From: Cryobacterium luteum | Lineage (GTDB): Bacteria; Actinomycetota; Actinomycetes; Actinomycetales; Microbacteriaceae | Assembly (NCBI RefSeq): GCF_900110125.1 | Contig: NZ_FOCN01000002.1 | Location: forward strand, 1-64,000 | Direction: 5' to 3' | Length of the DNA: 64,000 nucleotides | Shown: piece by piece, positions 7,867 through 16,893 of the stretch | How positions within the stretch are numbered: position 1 is the stretch's first letter | Layout of the letters: each line of letters starts with the position of its first letter | Notes under the pieces: model-generated | Databases searched by the model: none | What the model saw: the letters and a program-made list of their open reading frames with translations, nothing else | Told to the model about the DNA's origin: nothing | Translations under genes and position numbers: made by a program

Positions 7867-8805
7867 TCAGGCGATCGCGAGCATTCCGGCCGCACCGAGC
7901 GCGAGGGCCAGCCCGAACCACTGCACCGGCGCGATGCGTTCCTTGAGAACGACGGCGGCGAGCAGAATCGTACCGGCCGGATACATGGCCGTGAGCACGC
8001 TGACGACGCTCAGGTCGCCGAAGCGCAAACCGAGCAACAGCAGAAAGTTCGCGGTCACGTCGATCACCCCGCAGGCCACCGCCAGTTTCAGGCCGGTTCG
8101 CAGAGCCAGGCGGTCGGATGTTGCAACGGGTTCGCTCAGCTCTGCTGCACCGACTGATCGGCCAGCCGCGACCAGGACAGGCGCGGCTGCCCTCGCGCGT
8201 CGCCGGTGCAGCGTGCGCAGGGCGATCAGCCCGACGACGGTGAACATGATGCCGCCGTTCACGGCGCGGTTCATAACGAGCGGAACCAGCCCGCTGTCGG
8301 ACGGTGTCTGGTCGATCAGAATCATGAAGGCACCGATCATCGTGCCAGAGCCGATCGCCATGGCAATGCCCAGCAGACGTGGTCGAACGGCACCGCGCTC
8401 CGGCACGAATCCGACCAACACGACCGCGACCAGGGCCAGTACGAGCGCCCAATAGCCGATGGGCAGAAATCGCTCCCCGCCGAGCAGACCGGCGGTCATC
8501 GGCACGATCGCCGAGACCACCGCGGTCAACGGGGAGAGGATGCTCATGGGCCCGATTGCGAGGCAGGCGTACAGCAGTGAGATGGCCAGCGCACCGGTGA
8601 TCCCGGACAGAGCACCCCAGATCACGGCAGACGCCGACCACTCGCCGGCGACGAAGGGCAGCAGGAGCAGCAAAACCACCAGCCCGGAGGTCGCCGCGAC
8701 GGCGGTCACGAGCACGGCGCTGATGCGCTTGGCGGCGAGCCCGCCGAGAAAGTCTGCGGAGCCGAAGATCACGGCCCCGGTGAGTCCAAAAAACGCGGTC
8801 AACAT
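7867..8805 (-). CDS. EamA/DMT-family membrane transporter
   Basis: A 312-residue integral membrane protein with about ten predicted hydrophobic segments in two similar halves, the layout of EamA drug/metabolite transporters. The N-terminus FFGLTGAVIFGSADFLGGLAAKR and the C-terminal AMYPAGTILLAAVVLKERI followed by WFGLALALGAAGMLAIA are typical. The chosen ATG at 8805 opens directly into the first helix; the frame is open further upstream but translates to low-complexity residues. Substrate unknown. It converges with the paa operon across repeat copy A. Confidence 0.88.
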   Translation of the reverse strand: MLTAFFGLTGAVIFGSADFLGGLAAKRISAVLVTAVAATSGLVVLLLLLPFVAGEWSASAVIWGALSGITGALAISLLYACLAIGPMSILSPLTAVVSAIVPMTAGLLGGERFLPIGYWALVLALVAVVLVGFVPERGAVRPRLLGIAMAIGSGTMIGAFMILIDQTPSDSGLVPLVMNRAVNGGIMFTVVGLIALRTLHRRRARAAAPVLVAAGRSVGAAELSEPVATSDRLALRTGLKLAVACGVIDVTANFLLLLGLRFGDLSVVSVLTAMYPAGTILLAAVVLKERIAPVQWFGLALALGAAGMLAIA

Positions 8806-8860
8806 AGGCCACCAGCCTAGCGTCGCCCGGTACCTTGATAAGCGGATGCCGGCCAGCCCG

Positions 8861-8903
8861 CCAGCCGCTCGGGCCAGCCGCTCGGGCCAGCCGCTCGGGC
8901 CAG
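8861..8903. repeat. 13-bp tandem repeat
   Basis: Three perfect copies of CCAGCCGCTCGGG, plus a four-base partial copy, lie in the 149-bp gap upstream of the EamA gene. The length suggests recent slippage or duplication; no function is evident. Confidence 0.85.
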
Positions 8904-8954
8904 TCTTCTTGCCGGGTCGGTCGGCTACTGTGGTGTGAGCCGGAGAGGGGTCAC

Positions 8955-9102
8955 ATGCACACACGCTGGGCCAGCTTTGCGCGCGGCTGGATCGTTGCCA
9001 TTCTCTCGATCTTTGTCGCGGCTCTGTCGCACGCGCCGGGCGGCACCTCAGCGCCCGGACTGCTGGCGGTCGTCGTTTCGAGCACCCCACAGTTTAAGGA
9101 TG
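8955..9102 (+). pseudogene. Truncated 5' remnant of a multi-pass membrane protein gene
   Basis: An ATG with a good GGAGAGG ribosome-binding site opens a frame reading MHTRWASFARGWIVAILSIF then VAALSHAPGG and APGLLAVVVS. This is a clean first membrane helix. It resembles, from memory, the N-terminus of a membrane protein of about 200 residues that often accompanies ycnI/copC genes in actinobacteria. After about 43 codons the frame enters charged, non-membrane sequence and runs out of frame into ycnI. I read this as a gene whose 3' part was deleted up to the ycnI leader. Homology is from memory and unverified. Confidence 0.5.
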
Positions 9103-9105
9103 ATC

Positions 9106-9837
9106 ATGAAGTTCACGACCCCCCTCATCGCAGCCTCCGCGCTCGCTGCGGGAATGATGCTTGCCCTCGCGGCGCCGCTCGCGGCCAGCGCCCACGTGTC
9201 CGTGACCCCCGACGCGACCGGCGCCGGAGCATATACCGTGCTCACGTTCTCGACCGCGCACGGCTGCGCAGGCTCGTCGACGTCGACGATGACCATTGAC
9301 ATTCCCGAGAGCATCGCGAGCGTCTCCCCAACAGTGAACCCGGGCTGGACCGTCGAAAAAGTCGCTGTCGATCTCGCTACGCCGATCGACGACGGCCAGG
9401 GCAACGACATCACTACCCGGGTCGGCCAGGTCAGATACACCGCCGTGACCCCTCTTCCCGACGGTTTTCGCGACACGTTTGCGTTGAGCCTGCAGCTGCC
9501 CGCTGATTCCGAGGGTGAGACGCTTGCATTTCCCGTGCTGCAAACCTGCGAAGTGGGAGAGACCAACTGGAACGAAGCCACGGTCTCTGGCGAGGACGAA
9601 CCGGCCCTCCCGGCTCCGTTCATAACGGTCACCGCAGCCACCGGTGACGCGCACGGACACAGCGATGCCGACACCGACGCCGAAACGGTCGCCACGCACG
9701 ATGACGCCACGGCCGCACCGGCCACGGCCGCATCCGCCGATGACATTCTGGCCCGCGTGCTGGGTGCCGGCGGACTCGTCGTCGGTGCCGTCGGCATCGT
9801 GCTGGCCGTCACCGCGCGCCGCAAGCAGTCGGTCTAG
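9106..9837 (+). CDS. YcnI-like DUF1775 copper-handling exported protein
   Basis: A 243-residue secreted, membrane-anchored protein. A signal peptide (about residues 1-26, ending LAASAHVSV) exposes an N-terminal His after cleavage at Ala, the copper ligand of YcnI proteins. The DUF1775 domain follows (YTVLTFSTAHGC, a GWTVEK segment and a LPADSEGETLAFPVLQTC stretch). A His/Asp-rich linker (DAHGHSDADTDAETV) and a C-terminal membrane helix ending in RRKQSV complete it. Start 9106 is chosen because AAGGA at 9096-9100 is correctly spaced; ATG 9100 overlaps that site. A CopC-domain gene follows after 4 bp. Confidence 0.88.
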   Translation: MKFTTPLIAASALAAGMMLALAAPLAASAHVSVTPDATGAGAYTVLTFSTAHGCAGSSTSTMTIDIPESIASVSPTVNPGWTVEKVAVDLATPIDDGQGNDITTRVGQVRYTAVTPLPDGFRDTFALSLQLPADSEGETLAFPVLQTCEVGETNWNEATVSGEDEPALPAPFITVTAATGDAHGHSDADTDAETVATHDDATAAPATAASADDILARVLGAGGLVVGAVGIVLAVTARRKQSV

Positions 9838-9841
9838 CGGC

Positions 9842-10543
9842 ATGCGCGGCAACACGACGGCTCGCGGCGAGGTCGGTACATCGGCTGGCCGGCCGGCCAG
9901 CCGGGCAGCTGCCGGTGCGAGTAGATCGCCCGGCCGGACGGTTCGCCGAACGGCCAGCGCCGTCTTCGCGATCGTCGTTGCTGCCGCGGCCCTCGGCTGG
10001 GGCTCTACCCCTGCCTCCGCTCACAACTATGTCGTCGGCTCGTCGCCGGCCGCCGACGCCGTGGTGACCGAGCAACCCGGCCTGTTCTCGGTCACCACCA
10101 GTGACCTTCTGCTCGATCTCGGCGGAACCGGGTCTGGCAGCGCGATGGTCGTCACCGGGCCGGCCAGCGCGCCGCTGTTCTACGGTGACGGCTGCGCGAG
10201 CGTGTCGGGTGCCACGGTCGAGACTGCGGCGCAGCTCGGCGCTGCGGGGGAGTACACGGTGATCTGGCAGACGGTCTCCACCGACGGCCATGCCATCTCC
10301 GACGAATTCCGTTTCGACTGGCAGCCGGCGGCGGGTCAGACGCTCGCCGGGGGCGCGGCCACGGCTCCGACCTGCGGCACCGAAGCGGATGCCGCAGCCA
10401 CGGATGCCGCCACCTCGCCCCCCGCAGACACTGCAGCTGACAGTTCCCTCTCTGCTCTCGCCTGGATCGGCGGGACCCTGGGCGCAGTGCTTCTGGCGGT
10501 CACCGTGACCCTGCTCCTGCTGCGCCGCACCCCCCGATCCTGA
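9842..10543 (+). CDS. CopC-domain copper resistance protein
   Basis: A 233-residue exported protein. After a long basic N-terminal region there is a signal-like helix (AVFAIVVAAAALGWGSTPASA) and then HNYVVGSSPAADAVV, the mature CopC start with its N-terminal copper-binding His. TVIWQTVSTDGHAISDEFRF is the family's second signature, carrying the other His and Asp ligands. An Ala/Asp/Thr linker and a C-terminal membrane helix ending RRTPRS follow. It is four bases after the YcnI gene, so the two probably act together in periplasm-side copper binding. Confidence 0.88.
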   Translation: MRGNTTARGEVGTSAGRPASRAAAGASRSPGRTVRRTASAVFAIVVAAAALGWGSTPASAHNYVVGSSPAADAVVTEQPGLFSVTTSDLLLDLGGTGSGSAMVVTGPASAPLFYGDGCASVSGATVETAAQLGAAGEYTVIWQTVSTDGHAISDEFRFDWQPAAGQTLAGGAATAPTCGTEADAAATDAATSPPADTAADSSLSALAWIGGTLGAVLLAVTVTLLLLRRTPRS

Positions 10544-10579
10544 GCCCGCTCCTGTGGCTGGAAACGGGGCAGGGGCAAC

Positions 10580-12664
10580 GTGTCAGGGGGCCCGGGTAAA
10601 GTTGTACAGGTGAGTTGGAACGCTGAGCTACCCCAGAACCCCGACGATGTCGAACCGCCCCGTTCCGTCGACGGCCCGAGCGATTTCGACGCCCCGGACG
10701 ACTACGACGCACCACCGCCCGAGTTCGACCGGGACCTCGGGGATCGGCAGTACAGCCAACAGCCGGCTTACTCGGGTGCCGCATCCGCTTCACAGCAACC
10801 GCCCGCCCGCGCCACCGCTCCCATTCGCGCGGCGACTCGCAAGTTCACCTCCGCGGCCGAAGCCCTGCACACCGTCTTCGGCTACGACTCCTTCCGTGGC
10901 GATCAGGCTGAGATCATCGCGCAGGTCGTCGACGGCAAAGATGCCGTCGTCCTCATGCCCACCGGCGGCGGCAAGAGCCTCTGCTACCAGATTCCGGCGC
11001 TCGTGCGAGCCGGCACCGGCATCGTCGTCTCGCCGCTCATCGCCCTCATGCAAGACCAGGTGGATGCCCTCACCGCCGTCGGTGTGCGCGCCGAGTTCCT
11101 CAACTCCAGCCAGGATTCCGCCACCCGCAATCAGGTTGAACGCGACTACCTGGGCGGCGACCTCGACCTGCTCTACGTCGCTCCGGAGCGGCTCTCCAAT
11201 GAGGCCACCAAGCGGCTCCTCGAACGCGGCACCATCGCCCTGTTCGCCATCGACGAAGCGCACTGCGTGTCGCAGTGGGGGCACGATTTTCGGCCGGACT
11301 ACCTCGCGCTGGGTGAACTGGCCGACCGCTGGCCCGACGTACCGCGCATCGCGCTCACCGCCACGGCCACCGACGCCACACACCAAGAGATCACCACCCG
11401 CCTGCAAATGGGCGACGCCAAGCATTTCGTGGCGAGCTTCGACCGGCCCAACATCCAGTACCGCATCGTCGGCAAATCCGAGGTGCGCAAACAACTTCTG
11501 TCCTTCCTGAAGTCCGAGCACCCGGGCGACGCCGGAATCGTCTACGCGCTCAGCCGCAAGACCGTCGATGCGACCGCCGAATTTTTGCGCCAGAACGGCG
11601 TGAACGCGCTGCCGTACCACGCCGGCCTCGACGCGGGTCTGCGCGCCCGCACCCAGAGTCGGTTCCTCCGCGAGGAGGGCGTCGTCATCGTGGCCACGAT
11701 CGCGTTTGGCATGGGCATCGACAAGCCCGACGTGCGCTTCGTCGCCCACATCGACCTGCCCAAATCGGTCGAGGGCTACTACCAGGAGACTGGTCGCGCC
11801 GGCCGCGACGGTGCCCCGGCCACGGCCTGGCTCGCTTACGGCCTGCAAGACGTGGTGCAACAGCGCCGCATGATCGACGAGTCACCGGGCGATCTCGGCC
11901 ACCGGCGCAAGCTCTCCGCCCACCTCGACGCCATGCTCGCCCTGTGTGAAACCGTGCACTGTCGCCGGGTCAACCTGCTGCGCTACTTCGGCCAGAGCAG
12001 CGAACCCTGCGGCAACTGCGACACCTGCCTCGAACCGCCCGAAGCCTGGGACGGCACCATCCCCGCCCAGAAACTGCTCTCCACCATCGTGCGCCTGCAC
12101 CGCGAACGCAACCAGAAGTTCGGCGCCGGGCACCTCATCGATATTCTCCGGGGCAAGGAGACCCCCCGAGCCACCCAGTACCGACATACCGAACTCAGTA
12201 CCTGGGGTCTGGGCGCCGACCTGAGCGACCAATCCTGGCGCGGCGTTGTGCGTCAGATGCTGGCCCAGGGTCTGCTCGCCACCTCCGGCGAATACGGCAC
12301 CCTGGTGCTGACGGATGCCGCGGCGGACGTTCTCGGCGGCCGTCGCGACGTGCAGCTGCGGCGGGAACCCGACCGCCCGGCGCGGTCGAGTGCCGCCCGT
12401 CGCCCCAGCGCCGCGAAGGTCGCCGCCGCCGACCTCAGCACCGAGCAAGAGACTCTGTTCGAGGCGCTGCGTGTCTGGCGGTCCGCCGAGTCGAAGGAGC
12501 AGGGTGTTCCGGCCTACATCGTCTTTGGCGATGCGACCCTCATCGCGGTCGCCGCGGCGGGCCCGACGACCCTTGCCGGGCTCGACGGCATCACCGGTAT
12601 CGGCGCCAAGAAGCTCGAGGCCTACGGAGCAGCCCTGCTCGAAGTCGTGGCCGGTTCCGCCTGA
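10580..12664 (+). CDS. recQ: ATP-dependent DNA helicase RecQ
   Basis: A 694-residue superfamily-2 helicase for recombinational repair. An acidic, Pro/Tyr-rich extension of about 85 residues precedes the helicase core. Motif I is TGGGKS (residues 128-133) and motif II is DEAH (225-228) with [14 protein letters not shown]. Motif VI is [10 protein letters not shown]. The RQC zinc site follows ([11 protein letters not shown] ... CGNCDTC), then a winged helix and a C-terminal HRDC domain ([16 protein letters not shown]). I keep the GTG at 10580 because AGGGG lies just before it; a GTG at 10613 is an alternative. Confidence 0.94.
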   Translation: MSGGPGKVVQVSWNAELPQNPDDVEPPRSVDGPSDFDAPDDYDAPPPEFDRDLGDRQYSQQPAYSGAASASQQPPARATAPIRAATRKFTSAAEALHTVFGYDSFRGDQAEIIAQVVDGKDAVVLMPTGGGKSLCYQIPALVRAGTGIVVSPLIALMQDQVDALTAVGVRAEFLNSSQDSATRNQVERDYLGGDLDLLYVAPERLSNEATKRLLERGTIALFAIDEAHCVSQWGHDFRPDYLALGELADRWPDVPRIALTATATDATHQEITTRLQMGDAKHFVASFDRPNIQYRIVGKSEVRKQLLSFLKSEHPGDAGIVYALSRKTVDATAEFLRQNGVNALPYHAGLDAGLRARTQSRFLREEGVVIVATIAFGMGIDKPDVRFVAHIDLPKSVEGYYQETGRAGRDGAPATAWLAYGLQDVVQQRRMIDESPGDLGHRRKLSAHLDAMLALCETVHCRRVNLLRYFGQSSEPCGNCDTCLEPPEAWDGTIPAQKLLSTIVRLHRERNQKFGAGHLIDILRGKETPRATQYRHTELSTWGLGADLSDQSWRGVVRQMLAQGLLATSGEYGTLVLTDAAADVLGGRRDVQLRREPDRPARSSAARRPSAAKVAAADLSTEQETLFEALRVWRSAESKEQGVPAYIVFGDATLIAVAAAGPTTLAGLDGITGIGAKKLEAYGAALLEVVAGSA

Positions 12665-12791
12665 CCGCGTTAGTTGTGGGTGAGCGCAGGTCAGCAGTGC
12701 CAAGAGTTGTGTGTAATCTACAAAACGAATGCCGTGGGTGGCGTATAACGTTGTCGCCCCCGCACCGCGCGTTTCACGACCGCGACCACGC

Positions 12792-12836
12792 GGTCCTAAC
12801 GTTGCGAACACCACTTTCGCGCGAACAGTTAGGACC
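12792..12836 (+). promoter_or_regulatory. Inverted repeat covering the ribosome-binding site of the acyl-CoA oxidase gene
   Basis: GGTCCTAAC (12792-12800) and GTTAGGACC (12828-12836) are perfect 9-bp arms 27 nt apart. The right arm contains the AGGA ribosome-binding site of the gene starting at 12841. It could be a regulator's operator or an RNA hairpin that hides the ribosome-binding site. Confidence 0.5.
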
Positions 12837-12840
12837 AACC

Positions 12841-14961
12841 ATGGTTGACACGAAACAGCGCTCCAGCACCCGATCGACGACGATCGACCCCATCCTCGAT
12901 GCCAGCATCGACACCGGCCCCATCAAGACGGTCGGTGACCCGACCGCCCCCACGGTCAACGTTGAACAGCTGGGCCGCCAGTTGCTCGGCACCTGGGCCG
13001 ACGTGCGCCTCGCCGCCCGGGAGGTCACCGCGCGCCCCGACATGCAGCGCATCGAGGGCCTCTCCATGGCCGACCACCGGCTGCGCGTGCTCGAGCAGCT
13101 CAAGGTGCTCGCTGCCAACGGTCACGTGCTGCGTGCATTCCCCAAACACCTCGGCGGGCACGACGACCACGGTGGAAACATCGCCGGCTTCGAAGAACTC
13201 GTCATCGCCGACCCGAGCCTGCAGATCAAGGGCGGCGTGCAGTGGGGCCTGTTCGGCGCCGCCGTGCTGCACCTGGGCACCAAGAACCACCACGACAAGT
13301 ACCTGCCCGGCATCATGGACCTCTCCGTTCCCGGCGCATTCGCCATGACCGAGATCGGCCACGGCTCCGACGTCGCCAGCATCGGCACCACAGCCACCTT
13401 CGACGCCGAAACCGGCGAGTTTGTCATCAACACCCCGTTCCGCGCCGCCTGGAAGGACTACCTCGGCAATGCGGCAAAAGACGGCATCGCCGCCGTGCTG
13501 TTCGCGCAGCTCATCACCCAGGGCGTCAACCACGGCGTGCACGCCTTCTACGTGCCGATTCGGGGCGCCGACGGCACCTTCCTGCCCGGTATCGGCGGCG
13601 AAGACGACGGCCTCAAGGGCGGCCTCAACGGCATCGACAACGGCCGGCTGCACTTCGATGACGTGCGCATTCCCCGCGAAAACCTGCTCAACCGCTACGG
13701 TGACGTCGCCGAAGACGGCACCTACACGAGCCCGATATCCAGCCCCGGCCGCCGCTTCTTCACCATGCTCGGCACCCTGGTGCAGGGGCGCGTGTCGCTC
13801 GACGGGGCCGCCACCGCGGCATCCGCTCTGGCCCTGACCATCGCCATCACCTACGGAAGCCAGCGCCGCCAGTTCACCGCCGGCAGCGACACCGACGAAG
13901 AGGTGATCCTCGACTACCAGCGGCACCAGCGCCGATTGTTCCCCCGGCTCGCCACGACCTACGCACAAACCTTCGCGCACGACGAGTTTCTGGTGAAGTT
14001 CGACGAGGTGTTCAGCGGCAAGGCCGACACCGACGACGACCGGCAAGATCTCGAAACTCTCGCCGCCGCTCTCAAGCCGCTCTCCACCTGGCACGCGCTC
14101 GACACCCTGCAGGAAGCCCGCGAAGCCTGTGGGGGTGCTGGCTTCCTCGCCGAGAACCGCCTCGTCGGCCTGCGCGCCGACCTCGACATCTTCGCCACCT
14201 TCGAAGGCGACAACAACGTACTGCTGCAGCTCGTCGCCAAGCGCCTGCTGACCGATTACAGCCGCAAGTTCGCCACAGCGGATGCCGGTGCCCTCGCCCG
14301 CTACGTCGTCCAGCACGCCGCCGGTCGCGCCTACCACGGCACCGGGCTGCGCACCCTCGGTCAGACCGTCTTCGACCGCGGGTCCACGGCCCGTTCCGTC
14401 GGCGCCCTCCGTGATGCCGACGTGCAGCGCGAGTTGCTCACCGATCGGGTGGAGAGCATGATCGGCGAAGTCGCCGGCAAGCTGCGCGGTGCCACAAAGC
14501 TGCCCAAGAAGCAAGCCGCCGACCTGTTCAACGCGCACCAGAACGAGCTCATCGAAGCGGCACGCGCCCACGGCGAACTGCTGCAATGGGAATCGTTCAC
14601 CCGCGCCCTCGACGCTCCGATGGATTCCGGCACCAGGCAGGTGCTCACCTGGCTGCGCGACCTGTTCGGCCTCGGACTGGTCGAGAAGAACCTGGCCTGG
14701 TACCTCATCCACGGTCGGCTGTCCGCCCAGCGCGCCCAAGCCGTCACGGCCTACATCGACCGGCTGATCGCCCGCATCCGCCCATATGCCCTCGACCTGG
14801 TCGACGCGTTCGGCTACTCGCCCGACCACCTGCGGGCCACGATCGCAAGCGGCATCGAAGCCGAGCGCCAGGCCGAAGCCCGCGACTACTATGCCGAGCA
14901 GCGGGCCTCCGGCAGTGCGCCCGCCGCAGAGAAACCGGCCGTGAAGCCGGCCAGAAAGTAG
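12841..14961 (+). CDS. Acyl-CoA oxidase/dehydrogenase family protein
   Basis: A 706-residue flavoprotein of the acyl-CoA oxidase type, catalysing alpha-beta oxidation of acyl-CoA in the cytoplasm. The FAD/substrate segments are AFAMTEIGHGSDVASIGTTA and a FRAAWKDYLGNAAKDG stretch in the middle domain, then RRFFTMLGTLVQGRVSLDG. Further on are REACGGAGFLAENR and a FATFEGDNNVLLQ segment, typical of ACOX/ACAD proteins. Length (about 700) fits oxidases rather than the shorter dehydrogenases (about 380). The C-terminus is a basic Lys/Ala-rich tail. ATG 12841 is preceded by AGGA within the inverted repeat. A role in fatty acid beta-oxidation is inferred. Confidence 0.88.
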   Translation: MVDTKQRSSTRSTTIDPILDASIDTGPIKTVGDPTAPTVNVEQLGRQLLGTWADVRLAAREVTARPDMQRIEGLSMADHRLRVLEQLKVLAANGHVLRAFPKHLGGHDDHGGNIAGFEELVIADPSLQIKGGVQWGLFGAAVLHLGTKNHHDKYLPGIMDLSVPGAFAMTEIGHGSDVASIGTTATFDAETGEFVINTPFRAAWKDYLGNAAKDGIAAVLFAQLITQGVNHGVHAFYVPIRGADGTFLPGIGGEDDGLKGGLNGIDNGRLHFDDVRIPRENLLNRYGDVAEDGTYTSPISSPGRRFFTMLGTLVQGRVSLDGAATAASALALTIAITYGSQRRQFTAGSDTDEEVILDYQRHQRRLFPRLATTYAQTFAHDEFLVKFDEVFSGKADTDDDRQDLETLAAALKPLSTWHALDTLQEAREACGGAGFLAENRLVGLRADLDIFATFEGDNNVLLQLVAKRLLTDYSRKFATADAGALARYVVQHAAGRAYHGTGLRTLGQTVFDRGSTARSVGALRDADVQRELLTDRVESMIGEVAGKLRGATKLPKKQAADLFNAHQNELIEAARAHGELLQWESFTRALDAPMDSGTRQVLTWLRDLFGLGLVEKNLAWYLIHGRLSAQRAQAVTAYIDRLIARIRPYALDLVDAFGYSPDHLRATIASGIEAERQAEARDYYAEQRASGSAPAAEKPAVKPARK

Positions 14962-14992
14962 CTCGCAAACGTCGTACTCAGGTACGACACCG

Positions 14993-15027
14993 GTGGCGCA
15001 CAACCATCCCCTCGGTTGATGCGCCAC
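14993..15027 (+). terminator. Hairpin downstream of the acyl-CoA oxidase gene
   Basis: GTGGCGCA-CAACC pairs with GGTTG-A-TGCGCCAC across an 8-nt loop, with one bulged base. There is no T-run, so it may be a weak or Rho-assisted terminator. A smaller hairpin, GTCGTA/TACGAC, lies just before it at about 14971-14988. Confidence 0.5.
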
Positions 15028-15033
15028 AAAGAT

Positions 15034-15102
15034 CTCATTCCGTATCTTGGGGTATGGGGGCTTCGCGGCACGAAACGGGGCCTCACCCATCAACGGAATG
15101 AG
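15034..15102 (+). promoter_or_regulatory. Leader with uORF and long-range inverted repeat before an ABC exporter
   Basis: CTCATTCCGT (15034-15043) is the exact reverse complement of ACGGAATGAG (15093-15102). The right arm overlaps the GAGG ribosome-binding site of the ABC gene. Between the arms an ATG at 15054 opens a 15-codon frame (MGASRHETGPHPSTE) that stops at 15101, eight bases before the ABC start. The geometry fits translational attenuation but no function is shown. Confidence 0.4.
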
Positions 15103-15108
15103 GCAGTC

Positions 15109-16041
15109 GTGATCCAGGCACAGTCCCTGACCAAGCACTACGGAAGCAAGACGGCGGTCGACGCGGTCGACTTCACCGTGCAGCCCGGCAAGGTCACCGG
15201 TTTTCTCGGGCCGAACGGTGCAGGCAAGTCCACCACGATGCGCATGATCGTCGGTCTGGATCGCCCCAGCGCCGGCTCGGTCATCGTCAACGGCAAGCCG
15301 TACCACGAGCACAAGGCGCCGCTGCGCGAGGTCGGCGTGCTCCTCGATGCCAAGGCGGTACACACCGGTCGCAGCGCCTACAACCACCTGCGCGCCATGG
15401 CCGCAACCCACAGCATCCCCACCAGCCGGGTGCACGAGGTCATCAACCTCACCGGTCTCGAGTCCGTCGCCCGCAAGCGCGTCGGCGGATTCTCCCTCGG
15501 CATGGGGCAGCGCCTCGGCATTGCCGCTGCGCTGCTCGGCGACCCGGCCACCCTCATCCTCGACGAGCCGGTCAACGGCCTCGATCCGGAGGGCGTGCAG
15601 TGGGTACGCAAGCTCACCAAGCAGCTCGCGGCCGAGGGGCGTACCGTTCTGCTCTCCTCGCACCTCATGAGCGAGATGGCACTCACCGCCGACCACATCA
15701 TCGTGCTCGGGCGCGGCCGCGTGATAGCGGATGCCTCGGTCGCCGACATCATCGCCTCGGCCGCGCAGAACACGGTTCGCGTGCGCACACCGCACACCGC
15801 AGCCCTGGCCAGCCTGCTCGCGCAGGCGGATGTCACCATCACCAACCTGGAGCAGGACGTGCTCGAGATCAGCGGACTGACCGTCAACGAGATCGGTGAC
15901 CGCGCTGCGGCCGCGCAGATCTCCCTGCACGAGCTCACGGCGGTGAGCGCCTCACTCGAAGACGCCTACATGAAACTGACCCAGAACGAAGTGGAGTACC
16001 GCACCGGCGATACCCAGACCGAAGCGGAGGTCGCTCGATGA
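15109..16041 (+). CDS. ABC transporter ATP-binding protein (BcrA/DrrA-like)
   Basis: A 310-residue ATPase of an ABC exporter. Walker A is GPNGAGKST (residues 34-42). The signature is the variant FSLGMGQRLGIA found in bacitracin/lantibiotic-type exporters. Walker B is LILDEPVNGLDPEG, followed by the switch His in LSSHLMSEM. A C-terminal regulatory tail of about 90 residues follows. The GTG start at 15109 is six bases after GAGG. It overlaps the permease gene by 4 bp. A two-component system follows immediately, so regulation by an extracellular signal or drug is plausible. Confidence 0.92.
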   Translation: MIQAQSLTKHYGSKTAVDAVDFTVQPGKVTGFLGPNGAGKSTTMRMIVGLDRPSAGSVIVNGKPYHEHKAPLREVGVLLDAKAVHTGRSAYNHLRAMAATHSIPTSRVHEVINLTGLESVARKRVGGFSLGMGQRLGIAAALLGDPATLILDEPVNGLDPEGVQWVRKLTKQLAAEGRTVLLSSHLMSEMALTADHIIVLGRGRVIADASVADIIASAAQNTVRVRTPHTAALASLLAQADVTITNLEQDVLEISGLTVNEIGDRAAAAQISLHELTAVSASLEDAYMKLTQNEVEYRTGDTQTEAEVAR

Positions 16042-16877
16042 GCGCCGTAATCAACTCAACCCAGCCGGCCGCAGCCCGCGCATCGTTCGTCCCGACCGGG
16101 TCCGGGCTCAGCTTCATCGGCCTGCTCCGCTCCGAGTCGATCAAGGTGTGGAGCCTGCGCTCCACCTACTGGAGCTTCTCCCTCGTCGTCCTCGCCTCGC
16201 TCGGCATCGCGGTGCTCATGGCGTTCGCCATGACCTCCGGGGTTGACTCCGCCGGTGCCATGGGCATCGACAACGACCAATTGTTCGTCATGGTCGCCAC
16301 ATCGGGGTTGAGCCTCGGCCAGCTGATCGTCGCCGTCCTCGGTGTGCTCTCGATCAGCGGGGAGTACTCCAGCGGCATGATCAGGTCGACGCTCACCGCG
16401 GTGCCCAACCGTCTGCCTGCACTGTGGGCCAAGGTCTTTGTGCTGTTCGGATTCACCTTTGCGGTGGGCCTGTTCAGCGTCGTCGGCTCGTTCCTCGTGG
16501 CCACGCCCATCCTGGGAGCCAAGGGCATGACCGCGAACCTGTTCGATGTTGGGGTGATCCTGCCGCTGCTCGGCAATGCGCTGTTCCTCGGCCTCATCGC
16601 TGTGTTCGCCATCGGCATCGGAACCATTGTGCGCAGCAGCGCAGGCGGAATCGCCACGGTGCTCGGAATCATCCTGCTGCTGCCCACGGTTGTGGCCCTG
16701 TTCTCGCTGCTCGTCGAGTGGGTCGCCGACATCGTGCCGTTCATGTTCACCGTGGCCGGCTCCGAGATGATCACCCCGACCACTATGGAGTCCTGGCAGG
16801 CCTTCCTCGTCGTGCTCGCCTGGGTCGTTGTGAGTCTCGGTGCGGCCGCGCTGCTGCTCAAGCGCCGCGACGCCTGA
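16038..16877 (+). CDS. ABC-2 type permease
   Basis: A 279-residue membrane protein with six predicted helices. An N-terminal cytoplasmic segment (LLRSESIKVWSLRSTYWSF) leads into the first helix, the arrangement of ABC-2/DUF3533-like export permeases that pair with a separate ATPase. SISGEYSSGMIRSTLTAVPNR is the family's conserved cytoplasmic loop. It overlaps the ATPase gene by 4 bp (ATGA) and is followed 16 bp later by a histidine kinase gene. Substrate unknown. Confidence 0.9.
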   Translation: MSAVINSTQPAAARASFVPTGSGLSFIGLLRSESIKVWSLRSTYWSFSLVVLASLGIAVLMAFAMTSGVDSAGAMGIDNDQLFVMVATSGLSLGQLIVAVLGVLSISGEYSSGMIRSTLTAVPNRLPALWAKVFVLFGFTFAVGLFSVVGSFLVATPILGAKGMTANLFDVGVILPLLGNALFLGLIAVFAIGIGTIVRSSAGGIATVLGIILLLPTVVALFSLLVEWVADIVPFMFTVAGSEMITPTTMESWQAFLVVLAWVVVSLGAAALLLKRRDA

Positions 16878-16893
16878 CCCGTACCATCGAAGA

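Noticed and set aside
12829..15930. A 1033-codon open frame on the minus strand
   Set aside because: It is antisense to the acyl-CoA oxidase and ABC genes, which have clear family motifs. Its translation is low-complexity Gly/Val/Glu/His-rich with no domain, the usual shadow of high-GC codon bias.
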